From contig CAYTIE010000009.1 in NCBI GenBank assembly GCA_964437815.1, positions 1 through 42,535 on the forward strand: a DNA stretch of 42,535 nucleotides, written 5' to 3'. Numbering within the stretch: the stretch's first letter is position 1; each line of letters begins with the position of its first letter. The notes below the pieces were generated by a model. The model did no database searches. It saw only the letters and a program-made list of their open reading frames with translations, and was not told the origin of the DNA. This document shows positions 16,838 to 24,855 of this stretch, piece by piece. Both the position numbers and the translations under genes were made by a program. The DNA is from Marisimplicoccus sp964437815 (lineage in GTDB: Bacteria > Bacteroidota > Bacteroidia > Flavobacteriales > Flavobacteriaceae).

Positions 16838-18417
16838 AACTCTTTAATTATATTTAAACTTTCCAATATTCTTCTTTCAACCTTATCTGAATATCTATCT
16901 TCTTTAAGATATATAATAGTTAGAGATATAGTAACTTGATCATATGGAAAAACAATAGATGTAAAATTTGATCTTATAAGACTATTTTTTTCTCCAAAAT
17001 CCAGACTTCCAAAAAACTTATAACCTGTATCCCCAGATTTGATTGTAAATGTTTCATCATTCATTAAAATATTTTTCGCACCTAAACCTTGCAATTTTTC
17101 TAGAGAATTATTTAATAGTGTAGTTAAATCCGTAACCTGCTGACCTTTTATTACATCATTAAATTTCAATTCAATAAAAAATGGATCGTCAGAGTCTGCA
17201 AAATTAAATTTGGTTATCCCTAAAGTATCTTCAGATCTAAACAATATTTCAGGTGTTTGAATCTCAACTGGAGGAGATCCGTATTGACTTGAATACCAGT
17301 CCTTCTTATATAACTTTCTAGTTGGATGAAGTAAGAGCGTATCCCTTACTGGATAGTATCCAAAAATTAGAAATGAGAATAATAAAATTGATAAAATTGA
17401 ACCAGCAAATAGATATGCTAACTTTTTAAATTGAAAACTATTTTTTTCTTGTCTATTAGAGGTGGTTAAACTCTCAGTATCAATTTCTAACTCAAGTTCT
17501 TTTAGATAGAAATCATTAACTGTTTTTATAAATCTAGAAATAGTTTCGATATCAATCGAAACTTCATTTTTTGAGGGTAAGGACTTTGCGAATTTAATTA
17601 AATCCGATTTTGAGAATAATTTTTCAAGATCTTTGAAATTTTTATTTTCAATTTTATATTTCTTATTATCTGAAAATACTTTAATTCTAATTAGGAGTTC
17701 ATTTGATGTGCTCTCAAGTGCAGGTATTTGAAATTGGAATTCAAGATATTCTCTTAAAGAATCAACCAAATTAGTATAGAATTCTTTAAACTCATTTTGA
17801 TTTTTTGGTGTTATAGTCTTTAATTTATTAATTCTCTTTATTGCAATTTCATAGAATGATTCATTATCATTTAAATTAATCTGCCAATTCTCTTTTGATC
17901 TGTTTTTTATAAAATACCAGATAACTGATAATATTAATAAAAGAGAAAATATAACTATCAAAACATTGGTGTAATTTCTTTTAACTGGTATAATAGGTTT
18001 TATATTATATAAATTCTGTTTAACTGTATCTACTTCAACATCATTAATAATAATAAGCAAAGAGTCAGAAAACTTAATTGAATTATTAAATAATATTCTT
18101 TGAGGAGGAATCCAGAATTCACCAGGTTCAAAATTAATTAAAGAATATTTCTTAATAATTGAAAATTTATCAGTGTCACTAATTGTATCTGCCTCAAAAG
18201 AGTCTAAAACCTCAAAAGGAGCGAAGTTTGGTTTTTCAGAAAATTGGATATCATAATTATTCTCAAGAGAAATTTTAATATAATAATCTATTTTCTCTCC
18301 TATTTTAAAACTTGTCGTATCAACTTGACTCTCAATCTGTATAGTATTGTCAAAGCTGGCTGATTGAGCAAATAAGATTCCACTGTTAAGGATTAATATG
18401 AGGAATATATTTTTCAT
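16834..18417 (-). CDS. BatD-like two-membrane-segment protein with extra C-terminal domain
   Basis: This 527-residue protein lies between DUF58 and batA, where flavobacteria carry a BatD-like or DUF4381-like protein. Visible parts in order: signal peptide (1-18), periplasmic beta domain (about 20-148, IGEKIDYYIKISLENN then PGEFWIPPQ), membrane segment (151-170), helical cytoplasmic part (about 175-328, with EFYTNLVDSLREYLEFQF), second membrane segment (332-354) and an outer domain (355-527). I do not recognise the last domain; it holds LLLHPTRKLYKKDW and mixed alpha/beta sequence. It overlaps batA by 4 bp and DUF58 by 1 bp. Placement in the Bat complex is by context; the function of the C-terminal domain is open. 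Confidence 0.75.
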   Translation of the reverse strand: MKNIFLILILNSGILFAQSASFDNTIQIESQVDTTSFKIGEKIDYYIKISLENNYDIQFSEKPNFAPFEVLDSFEADTISDTDKFSIIKKYSLINFEPGEFWIPPQRILFNNSIKFSDSLLIIINDVEVDTVKQNLYNIKPIIPVKRNYTNVLIVIFSLLLILSVIWYFIKNRSKENWQINLNDNESFYEIAIKRINKLKTITPKNQNEFKEFYTNLVDSLREYLEFQFQIPALESTSNELLIRIKVFSDNKKYKIENKNFKDLEKLFSKSDLIKFAKSLPSKNEVSIDIETISRFIKTVNDFYLKELELEIDTESLTTSNRQEKNSFQFKKLAYLFAGSILSILLFSFLIFGYYPVRDTLLLHPTRKLYKKDWYSSQYGSPPVEIQTPEILFRSEDTLGITKFNFADSDDPFFIELKFNDVIKGQQVTDLTTLLNNSLEKLQGLGAKNILMNDETFTIKSGDTGYKFFGSLDFGEKNSLIRSNFTSIVFPYDQVTISLTIIYLKEDRYSDKVERRILESLNIIKEL

Positions 18418-19283
18418 TATGCTCTTAATTTAAAATATCCCAAAAGTTTTTTAACATAACTCTCATCAACTCTACAATCAATTACACCAGCTCCATTTTT
18501 TTTAAATAAACTATGAAATTGTTTAATATTTCTTTTATAATTAGCTCTGTAATTCTGTCTTACACTTTTCGAAGTGGTGTCAACCCATTCAAGTTGACCT
18601 GATTCAGCATCAATTATTGGGACTATTCCTATCTTTTGGATTTCAGTTTCTTTTATATCATAAATTCTAATACCCGTTAGATCAAATTTCTTAGATGCAA
18701 GTTTTAATGACTTATCATAATTTTGATCAATGAAATCAGAAAGCAAAAAGACGATTGCTTTTTTTTGGATTACATTTAAAAGAAACCTTAAAGATGAGTC
18801 AATATTAGTTTTTATACTATTAGGCGTAAATTCTATAAGCTCTCTAATAATTCTTAAAATATGCGATTTTCCTTTATTTGGAGGAACAAATAGTTCAACT
18901 TTATCAGAGAATAATATTGCTCCAACTTTATCATTATTTTTTAAAGCAGAAAAAGCAAGTGTTGCAGCGATTTCAGTGATTATTTCTTTTTTTAATTTAT
19001 TCTTTGTTGCAAATACTTCAGAACCACTAACATCTACAAGAAGCATAACTGTTAATTCTCTTTCTTCTTCAAAAATTTTTATAAATGGTGAATTATATCT
19101 TGCAGTAACATTCCAATCTATTGATCTAATATCATCTCCAAATTCATACTTTCTAACTTCACTAAAAGTCATACCCCTCCCTTTGAAGGTACTTAAATAC
19201 TCCCCACCAAAAAGGTTGTCGCTTAAGCGCCTACTCTTGATTTCAATTTTCCTTACTTTCTTAAGTAGTTCTTTTGTATCCAT
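18417..19283 (-). CDS. DUF58 domain-containing protein
   Basis: This 288-residue cytoplasmic protein has the DUF58 core motif EFGDDIRSIDWNVTAR (about 47-62) and a VWA-like fold after it (LLVDVSGSEVF, about 81-91, with D/S at the metal-site position). DUF58 proteins are constant partners of MoxR ATPases and may bring them substrates. It starts 8 bp after moxR and its stop shares a base with the next start (TAATG). A 192-codon open frame on the opposite strand has no family features. Confidence 0.92.
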   Translation of the reverse strand: MDTKELLKKVRKIEIKSRRLSDNLFGGEYLSTFKGRGMTFSEVRKYEFGDDIRSIDWNVTARYNSPFIKIFEEERELTVMLLVDVSGSEVFATKNKLKKEIITEIAATLAFSALKNNDKVGAILFSDKVELFVPPNKGKSHILRIIRELIEFTPNSIKTNIDSSLRFLLNVIQKKAIVFLLSDFIDQNYDKSLKLASKKFDLTGIRIYDIKETEIQKIGIVPIIDAESGQLEWVDTTSKSVRQNYRANYKRNIKQFHSLFKKNGAGVIDCRVDESYVKKLLGYFKLRA

Positions 19284-19291
19284 AAATTCTA

Positions 19292-20287
19292 TTATGGGAC
19301 CTCTATAGTGTTTATAATCTTTGTAATTAAATCTTCAGTAGAAACATTTTCTGCCTCAGCTTCATAAGTTAGCCCTATTCTATGCCTAAGAACATCATTT
19401 ACAACTTCTCTAACATCTTCTGGGATTACATATCCTCGATGTTTAATGAATGCATAACATTTTGAAGCAAGAGCCAAGTTTATACTACCTCTAGGAGAAG
19501 CCCCAAATGAAATTAATGGTGCTATATCATCAAGTTTATATTTATCAGGATTTCTAGTACAAAAAATCAAATCTAAAATATACTTTTCAATCTTTTCATC
19601 CATATAAACTTCATGGATAGCTTCTTGCGCAGTCAATATTTGCTTTGTAGATACTACTGGTTTTATTTTTTCTTGAGATTTATTAAGGTTTAAATTAATT
19701 ATTTTCTGTTCCTCATCAATTTCTGGATAATCCACAACAACCTTAAGCATAAATCTATCTATTTGAGCCTCTGGCAAAGGATATGTACCTTCTTGTTCAA
19801 TAGGATTTTGAGTAGCCATAACTAAAAAAGGATCAGTCAGTTTAAAAGTCTTATCACCAATAGTAACTTGTTTCTCTTGCATAGCCTCAAGAAGAGCAGA
19901 TTGAACTTTTGCTGGAGCTCTATTAATTTCATCTGATAAAACAAAATTTGCAAATACCGGACCTTTCTTTATTGTAAAGTCTCCCTGTTTCATATTATAT
20001 ATCATCGTTCCTATCACATCAGCAGGCAAAAGATCAGGAGTAAACTGTATACGATGAAAAGTTCCTTTTACAGCATCACTAAGGCTATTTATGGCTAAAG
20101 TTTTTGCTAATCCTGGAACTCCTTCTAACAGAACATGTCCTTTGCCTAGCAATCCTATTAAAAGTCTTTCAATCATTTTCTTTTGACCAATAATTTTTTT
20201 ATTTATCTCCATTGTAAGAAGATCTATAAAAGCACTCTCCTTCTTTATTTTTTCATCTTTTTTACTTAAATCTATTTTATCTTTCAT
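19292..20287 (-). CDS. moxR: MoxR-family AAA ATPase
   Basis: MoxR proteins are AAA+ ATPases that act as chaperones on VWA-domain proteins. From the ATG at 20287 the protein has 331 residues, the normal length. Walker A is GVPGLAKT (56-63) and Walker B VLSDEINRAP (D119, E120). Sensor and arginine-finger regions follow (ATQNPIEQEGTYPLPEAQIDRF). An upstream in-frame ATG at 20347 would add 20 hydrophobic residues unlike the family, so I reject it. It is the first gene of the eight-gene Bat operon. Confidence 0.93.
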   Translation of the reverse strand: MKDKIDLSKKDEKIKKESAFIDLLTMEINKKIIGQKKMIERLLIGLLGKGHVLLEGVPGLAKTLAINSLSDAVKGTFHRIQFTPDLLPADVIGTMIYNMKQGDFTIKKGPVFANFVLSDEINRAPAKVQSALLEAMQEKQVTIGDKTFKLTDPFLVMATQNPIEQEGTYPLPEAQIDRFMLKVVVDYPEIDEEQKIINLNLNKSQEKIKPVVSTKQILTAQEAIHEVYMDEKIEKYILDLIFCTRNPDKYKLDDIAPLISFGASPRGSINLALASKCYAFIKHRGYVIPEDVREVVNDVLRHRIGLTYEAEAENVSTEDLITKIINTIEVP

Positions 20288-20335
20288 CTTTAAATTGATT
20301 AAATGAGCACAAATTTTATAAAATATTTGCAACAT

Positions 20336-20374
20336 CACTGTTAACAATTGGTTAAAATATCAATATTTACAGTG
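20336..20374. repeat. Inverted repeat upstream of moxR, possible operator
   Basis: CACTGTtAA (from 20336) and TTtACAGTG (to 20374) form a near-perfect inverted repeat around a 21-bp AT-rich core. The core itself contains a smaller palindrome, AAATAT-CA-ATATTT. It lies in the 96-bp gap between the hflX stop and moxR start, where the promoter of the Bat operon must be. A regulator-binding site is a guess. Confidence 0.3.
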
Positions 20375-20383
20375 ATTACAAAA

Positions 20384-21595
20384 CTATGACTTTGAAAAAT
20401 ATTCAGGATATAAATAATCATTTTTTGGATAATGACTCATATCTACTTGCTTTATTATTCGATAAATTTGCTTTTTGAAATTTTCTATATTAAGCTTCCT
20501 TGTTGCTGAAATAAATAAGGCCTTCCCTCTAGTTTTATTCATCCAAGTATTTTTCCACTTTACTAATGATATATTTTCCCCATTTTTCTCAACTAATTTG
20601 TTCTTATTTATAAAATCTTCATTGTTATAATTATCTATTTTATTAAAAACCATAAGAGTATACTTATTATGGCAATTAATCTCGTGTAATATCTTGTCAA
20701 CTGAATTAATATGTTCTTCAAAACTAGTATGAGATATATCAACTACATGAAGAAGGATATCTGCATCTTTAACCTCCTGAAGAGTGCTTTTAAATGACTC
20801 TATTAGCTGAGTCGGTAATTTTCTAATAAATCCCACAGTATCAGTTAAAAGAAAAGGCAAAGTATTGATTACAACTTTTCTAACAGTTGTATCTAATGTT
20901 GCAAAAAGCTTATCTTCAGCAAATACATTAGTTTTTGATATCAGGTTCATTATCGTTGATTTGCCAACATTTGTATAACCAACCAAAGCAACTTTAACTA
21001 ATGAGCCTCTGTTCCCTCTTTGAACTTTCATTTGTTTGTCAATAACTGACAACTTTTTTTTCAACAAAGAGATTTTATCTCTAACTATTCTTCTATCCGT
21101 TTCAATCTCAGTTTCTCCAGGGCCCCTCATTCCAATTCCACCTCTTTGTCTTTCAAGGTGAGTCCACAAACCTTTTAACCTAGGCAAAAGATATTCATAT
21201 TGAGCTAGCTCAACCTGAGTTTTCGCATAACTTGTTTTTGCTCTTTGCGCAAAAATATCTAAAATCAAAGCAGTTCTATCAAGGATTTTACATTTTAAAA
21301 ACCTTTCAATATTTGCTTGCTGAGTCGGTGAAAGTTCATCATCAAAAACAACCATTGAAACTTCATTATTCTTAATAAACTTTTTAATGTCTTCTATTTT
21401 TCCCTTCCCAATAAAAAATTTTGGATTTGGACTTACAATTTTCTGTTTAAATCTTTTAATGACTGTTCCTCCAGCTGTTTTAGTTAAAAATTCTAATTCC
21501 TCTAAATATTCATTTAATTTAAATTCATCTTGGTTGGAATTAATAACTCCAACCAAGATAGTATTCTCAAAATTAGATTTCTTTAAATCAAGCAT
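20384..21595 (-). CDS. hflX: Ribosome-associated GTPase HflX
   Basis: HflX is a GTPase that binds and splits stalled ribosomes under stress. The 403 residues show the N-terminal domain, the linker motif RGGIGMRGPGETEIETDRR (151-169), and the G domain: G1 GYTNVGKST (206-214), G3 DTVGF (252-256), G4 NKID (318-321). The start overlaps the lpxH stop by 8 bp, so it is translated from the same message. It ends the operon; the moxR promoter region follows. Confidence 0.95.
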   Translation of the reverse strand: MLDLKKSNFENTILVGVINSNQDEFKLNEYLEELEFLTKTAGGTVIKRFKQKIVSPNPKFFIGKGKIEDIKKFIKNNEVSMVVFDDELSPTQQANIERFLKCKILDRTALILDIFAQRAKTSYAKTQVELAQYEYLLPRLKGLWTHLERQRGGIGMRGPGETEIETDRRIVRDKISLLKKKLSVIDKQMKVQRGNRGSLVKVALVGYTNVGKSTIMNLISKTNVFAEDKLFATLDTTVRKVVINTLPFLLTDTVGFIRKLPTQLIESFKSTLQEVKDADILLHVVDISHTSFEEHINSVDKILHEINCHNKYTLMVFNKIDNYNNEDFINKNKLVEKNGENISLVKWKNTWMNKTRGKALFISATRKLNIENFKKQIYRIIKQVDMSHYPKNDYLYPEYFSKS

Positions 21596-22238
21596 TTTCT
21601 GAATTAAAAGATCTTAATTTAAAATTTTTTCCATCGAATACACCGAATGTATAATGTGATATCCAATCTCCTAAGTTTATATATTTTGACTTGTTTTTTA
21701 AAGAATGAGTAATTGGAAGATGTCTATGTCCAAAAATAAAATAATCAATATGGTCCTCATCTAATTTCTTATTACAATATCTAATTAACCATTCATTATT
21801 CTCACCTTTAAAGCTAAGATCTTTTTCTCCAGAAATTAACTTATTTTTTTGAGAAAAGTATTTTCCAAGAGGAATTCCTATATCTGGATGTATAAGTTTG
21901 AACATCCATATAAAAAAGGGATTCGATAATACAAGCTTCATTCTTTTATATCCTTTATCACCAGGACCTAAACCATCACCATGTCCAATAAAAAAGGACT
22001 TAGAATTAAATACAAAAACTTCAGGTTTTTTAAAAACTTTAATTCCTAATTCTTTTTCAAAATAATCATTCATCCAATAGTCATGATTGCCAACAAAAAA
22101 ATAAATTTTTATTCCCATATCTGATAATTCAGCCAACTTACCAAGTGTTCTAGTAAAACCCTTAGGAACAGAATGTTTATATTCAAACCAGAAATCAAAT
22201 AAATCTCCAAGTAAAAAAATTATTTCAGCATCTTCTTT
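21588..22238 (-). CDS. lpxH: UDP-2,3-diacylglucosamine hydrolase, 5' end lost in assembly gap
   Basis: LpxH cleaves UDP-2,3-diacylglucosamine to lipid X in lipid A synthesis. The visible 216 C-terminal residues carry the calcineurin-like metallophosphatase motifs GDLFDFWFEY, GNHDYW, GHGDGLGPGDKGYKRMK and GHRHLP. The first about 30-35 residues, including the DxH metal motif, lie in the run of Ns. By chance the frame continues through the 100 Ns into the upstream PLP enzyme, but this is not a real fusion. The stop overlaps hflX by 8 bp. Confidence 0.85.
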   Translation of the reverse strand, partial: KEDAEIIFLLGDLFDFWFEYKHSVPKGFTRTLGKLAELSDMGIKIYFFVGNHDYWMNDYFEKELGIKVFKKPEVFVFNSKSFFIGHGDGLGPGDKGYKRMKLVLSNPFFIWMFKLIHPDIGIPLGKYFSQKNKLISGEKDLSFKGENNEWLIRYCNKKLDEDHIDYFIFGHRHLPITHSLKNKSKYINLGDWISHYTFGVFDGKNFKLRSFNSENA

Positions 22239-22338
22239 NNNNNNNNNNNNNNNNNNNNNNNNNNNNNNNNNNNNNNNNNNNNNNNNNNNNNNNNNNNNNN
22301 NNNNNNNNNNNNNNNNNNNNNNNNNNNNNNNNNNNNNN
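22239..22338. other. Assembly gap of 100 Ns
   Basis: Exactly 100 undetermined bases, the usual placeholder for a scaffold join of unknown size. It separates the 3' end of the PLP enzyme gene from the 5' end of lpxH. Judged from family lengths, about 50 and 30-35 residues are missing, so the true gap is probably 250 bp or more. Confidence 0.97.
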
Positions 22339-23330
22339 AAACTCTCTACTCCTCCTAAAGACTCAGCTAAAGTGAATAGTTTTAATTTTTCTGCAATCCT
22401 TTTTGCAGTTTTAAAATTTGATTTTTTTGGAATAAATGAAACAATTCCTCCAAAATCTTTCATTTGTTTTTTAGCAATTTTGTGATTTGTATGGTCTGGA
22501 AAACCTGGCCAATATACTTTACCTATTTTTGGGTTACGTTTTAAAAAATTTGCAATCTTTCTTGCGTTTTCTGAGTGTCTTTGCATTCTTACATGAAGGG
22601 TTTTAATCCCCCTTAATGTTAAAAAAGAATCCATAGGTCCAGGAGTGGCTCCAGAGGCATTTTGTATAAATGACAATTTCTCATACAATTTTTTATTATT
22701 TAAAACAAGAGTTCCAATAATAACATCACTGTGTCCTGCAATATATTTGGTAGCAGAGTGCATTATTATATCCGCACCTAAATCTAATGGTCTTTGAAGA
22801 TATGGAGTTGCAAATGTATTGTCTACACATAGTAATATTTTATTTTTTTTTGAAAGCTTAGAAAGTGAATTAATATCAATAATATTCATCATTGGATTTG
22901 TTGGTGTTTCCAGCCATATGAGTCTAGTCTTTTCTGTCATTTTATTCTCTATGTTTTTTATATCTTCCATGTTTACAAAATGAAATTTAATATTATACTT
23001 CTGAAAGATTTTATTAAATAGCCTGTAGCTCCCACCGTAAAGATCATTTGTAGATATTACCTCATCACCAGGATTTAAGGTTTTAATTAAAGCATCGATT
23101 GCAGCTAATCCAGAGGAGAATGCTAGACCGTATTTACCATTTTCTAAAGATGCTATAGAATTTTCAAGATTTGTTCTTGTTGGATTATGGGTCCGACTAT
23201 ATTCATAGCCTTTATGCTTGCCAGGTGATGATTGCGCATAAGTTGAAGTCTGATAAATAGGTGTCATAACAGAATTATATGCAGGATCTAATATCTGCCC
23301 TCCATGGATTGCCTTAGTATTAAACTTCAT
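22339..23330 (-). CDS. Cystathionine gamma-synthase / gamma-lyase family PLP enzyme, 3' end lost in gap
   Basis: A Cys/Met-metabolism PLP enzyme of trans-sulfuration or methionine synthesis. The start MKFNTKAIHGGQ at 23330 fits the family; an ATG 12 bp upstream adds only MKKK. Visible are the tyrosine-arginine pair EYSRTHNPTR, SSGLAAIDA, the cofactor Asp in CVDNTFATPYLQ and the PLP lysine in HSATKYIAGHSD. The sequence stops at LAESLGGVES, where the N run begins, so about 50 C-terminal residues are unseen. Synthase, gamma-lyase and beta-lyase activities cannot be told apart here. A consensus -7 box (23348-23355) lies just upstream and leaves room only for the 23330 start. Confidence 0.87.
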
Positions 23331-23347
23331 TTTTTTCTTCATCTAAA

Positions 23348-23355
23348 CAAAGATA
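23348..23355 (-). promoter_or_regulatory. Candidate -7 box for the PLP enzyme-lpxH-hflX operon
   Basis: The minus strand reads TATCTTTG, an exact TAnnTTTG match, 17 bp upstream of the ATG at 23330. Transcription would start at about 23342-23343, which argues against the ATG at 23342. No -33 TTG is visible. The gap to the divergent DMT gene is too short for a SAM riboswitch. Confidence 0.4.
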
Positions 23356-23418
23356 AAGATATTGGAATATAGTGTATGATTATATTAAAATCATTTTCTT
23401 TGCTTCAGAAATTTATAG

Positions 23419-24300
23419 ATGAAAAAAAGGCATCTTGCATTATTAGCTGCATTTTTGGCTACAACAATTTATGGTATAAATCATACAGTGGCAAAAGAAG
23501 TCATGCCTATGTATATAGGGTCATTTGGTTTTATAATGCTGAGGCTACTAGGTGCAACTGCACTTTTTTGGATAATTAGTTTATTCACTCCAAAGGAAAA
23601 AGTTGAAAGAAAAGATTTTATAACCATACTTTTTGCAGCTATTCTTGGTATGTGTATAAATATGTTAGCGTTTTTTAGAGGGCTAGAACTTTCAACCCCT
23701 ATTAATAGCGGGGTTATAATAACATTATCTCCTGTCATAGTATTAATTCTATCATATATATTTCTAAAGGAGAAAATAACATTCTTAAAGTTATTTGGAA
23801 TATTGATTGGGTTTTCAGGTGCAGTATTTTTAATTTTTAATTCTGCTAAAACTGGAATAAATGCACCTAATATTCCTGTTGGAAATTCTCTTTTTCTTTT
23901 AAATGCATCTGCATTTGCAGGATATCTAGTAGTTATTAAACCTTTAACAAAAAAATATAATGTTTTTACACTTATGAAATGGACATTTTTATTTGGATTA
24001 ATTTTATCAACTCCTCTAACAATTAGTGAATTTAATTCTGTTGAGTGGAACTCTCTTCCATGGTTTGCAATTTGGAGAATGACATATGTAGTTGTTGGAA
24101 CAACTTTTTTAACTTATTTATTTAATACATATGCTTTAAAAACCTTATCACCTACAACTGTAGGATCATTTATTTATCTACAACCAATTATCACGATAAT
24201 TTTTGCACTTATAGTTGGAAGTGATGTTTTAGATTTCACAAAAGTACTAGCTTGTCTGCTAGTTTTTATTGGTGTCTATATGGTATCGAAAAAGAATTAA
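23419..24300 (+). CDS. EamA/DMT family permease
   Basis: This 293-residue inner-membrane protein has ten predicted membrane helices in two EamA repeats (about 8-140 and 155-290). The first repeat begins HLALLAAFLATTIYGINHTVAKEVMP, and the second ends with a typical GVYMVSKKN tail. Such carriers export or import amino acids, metabolites or drugs; the substrate cannot be predicted. It is a single gene, divergent from the PLP enzyme, and its last 4 bp overlap the convergent gluconate dehydrogenase subunit 3 gene. Confidence 0.9.
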   Translation: MKKRHLALLAAFLATTIYGINHTVAKEVMPMYIGSFGFIMLRLLGATALFWIISLFTPKEKVERKDFITILFAAILGMCINMLAFFRGLELSTPINSGVIITLSPVIVLILSYIFLKEKITFLKLFGILIGFSGAVFLIFNSAKTGINAPNIPVGNSLFLLNASAFAGYLVVIKPLTKKYNVFTLMKWTFLFGLILSTPLTISEFNSVEWNSLPWFAIWRMTYVVVGTTFLTYLFNTYALKTLSPTTVGSFIYLQPIITIIFALIVGSDVLDFTKVLACLLVFIGVYMVSKKN

Positions 24301-24854
24301 ATATCAACATTCCCATCATAGTATCCAGGAATTGGAACGTATCCTAATTTATTTGTAAGGACATATTCTGTCAACTTGTAAGATCTAACAGCCATCTCTC
24401 TAAATAGCCCGCAAAGTTGAGAATAATTATTTCCATCTTTAGCTACAATACTTCCCCAGTTTGCTCCGCTATCTATATGCAATGAAAAATGTTTTTCAAT
24501 TATTTGGCTATCAACTTCAGATATTGAATTGATATTCTCTGATTCTACTATCATATTAATAAATTCATCCATCATAGATAACAAAAATTCTTTTTCTGAC
24601 GTACGAATATTTTTATAAATATATCTATCAACAAATCTGACCAATTTTAAAGATTTTGCACCAGGAGAATCAGTTTCAGGAATTATAATTTCAAGCACTT
24701 TCTCTAAAAATAGCAGCTCGGATAAAGAGAAAAACTTTGGACTCCAATCACTTATGTTTGTTTGACAAGCTTGAATCATAGACATCGTTCCAGTTGAAAG
24801 GGTAATTGTTCCAAAAGAAAGTGTAATATTTTTTATTGCTGATCTTCTATCCAT
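24297..24854 (-). CDS. Gluconate 2-dehydrogenase subunit 3 family protein (Tat-exported small subunit)
   Basis: This is the 185-residue small subunit that pairs with the GMC enzyme encoded 1 bp upstream. The N-terminus MDRRSAIKNITLSFG is a Tat signal with twin arginine, followed by a hydrophobic stretch and C30. The mature part includes LFLEKVLEIIIPETDSPGAKSLKLVRFVD, diagnostic of this family. In characterised FAD-dependent glucose and sorbitol dehydrogenases, this subunit carries the Tat signal for the signal-less large subunit and supports its maturation. The same role is inferred here. It ends 4 bp inside the convergent DMT gene. Confidence 0.87.
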   Translation of the reverse strand: MDRRSAIKNITLSFGTITLSTGTMSMIQACQTNISDWSPKFFSLSELLFLEKVLEIIIPETDSPGAKSLKLVRFVDRYIYKNIRTSEKEFLLSMMDEFINMIVESENINSISEVDSQIIEKHFSLHIDSGANWGSIVAKDGNNYSQLCGLFREMAVRSYKLTEYVLTNKLGYVPIPGYYDGNVDI

Positions 24855-24855
24855 A

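Noticed and set aside
18730..19308. 192-codon open frame opposite DUF58
   Set aside because: It is fully antisense to a conserved gene, and its sequence shows only the biased composition of a shadow frame.
21588..23342. Bifunctional PLP enzyme-LpxH fusion protein
   Set aside because: The frame crosses 100 Ns, and both partners miss conserved ends exactly at the gap.
23331..23418. SAM riboswitch upstream of the PLP trans-sulfuration enzyme
   Set aside because: Only 88 bp separate the divergent starts, with a -7 box close to the ATG; there is no space or fold for an aptamer.
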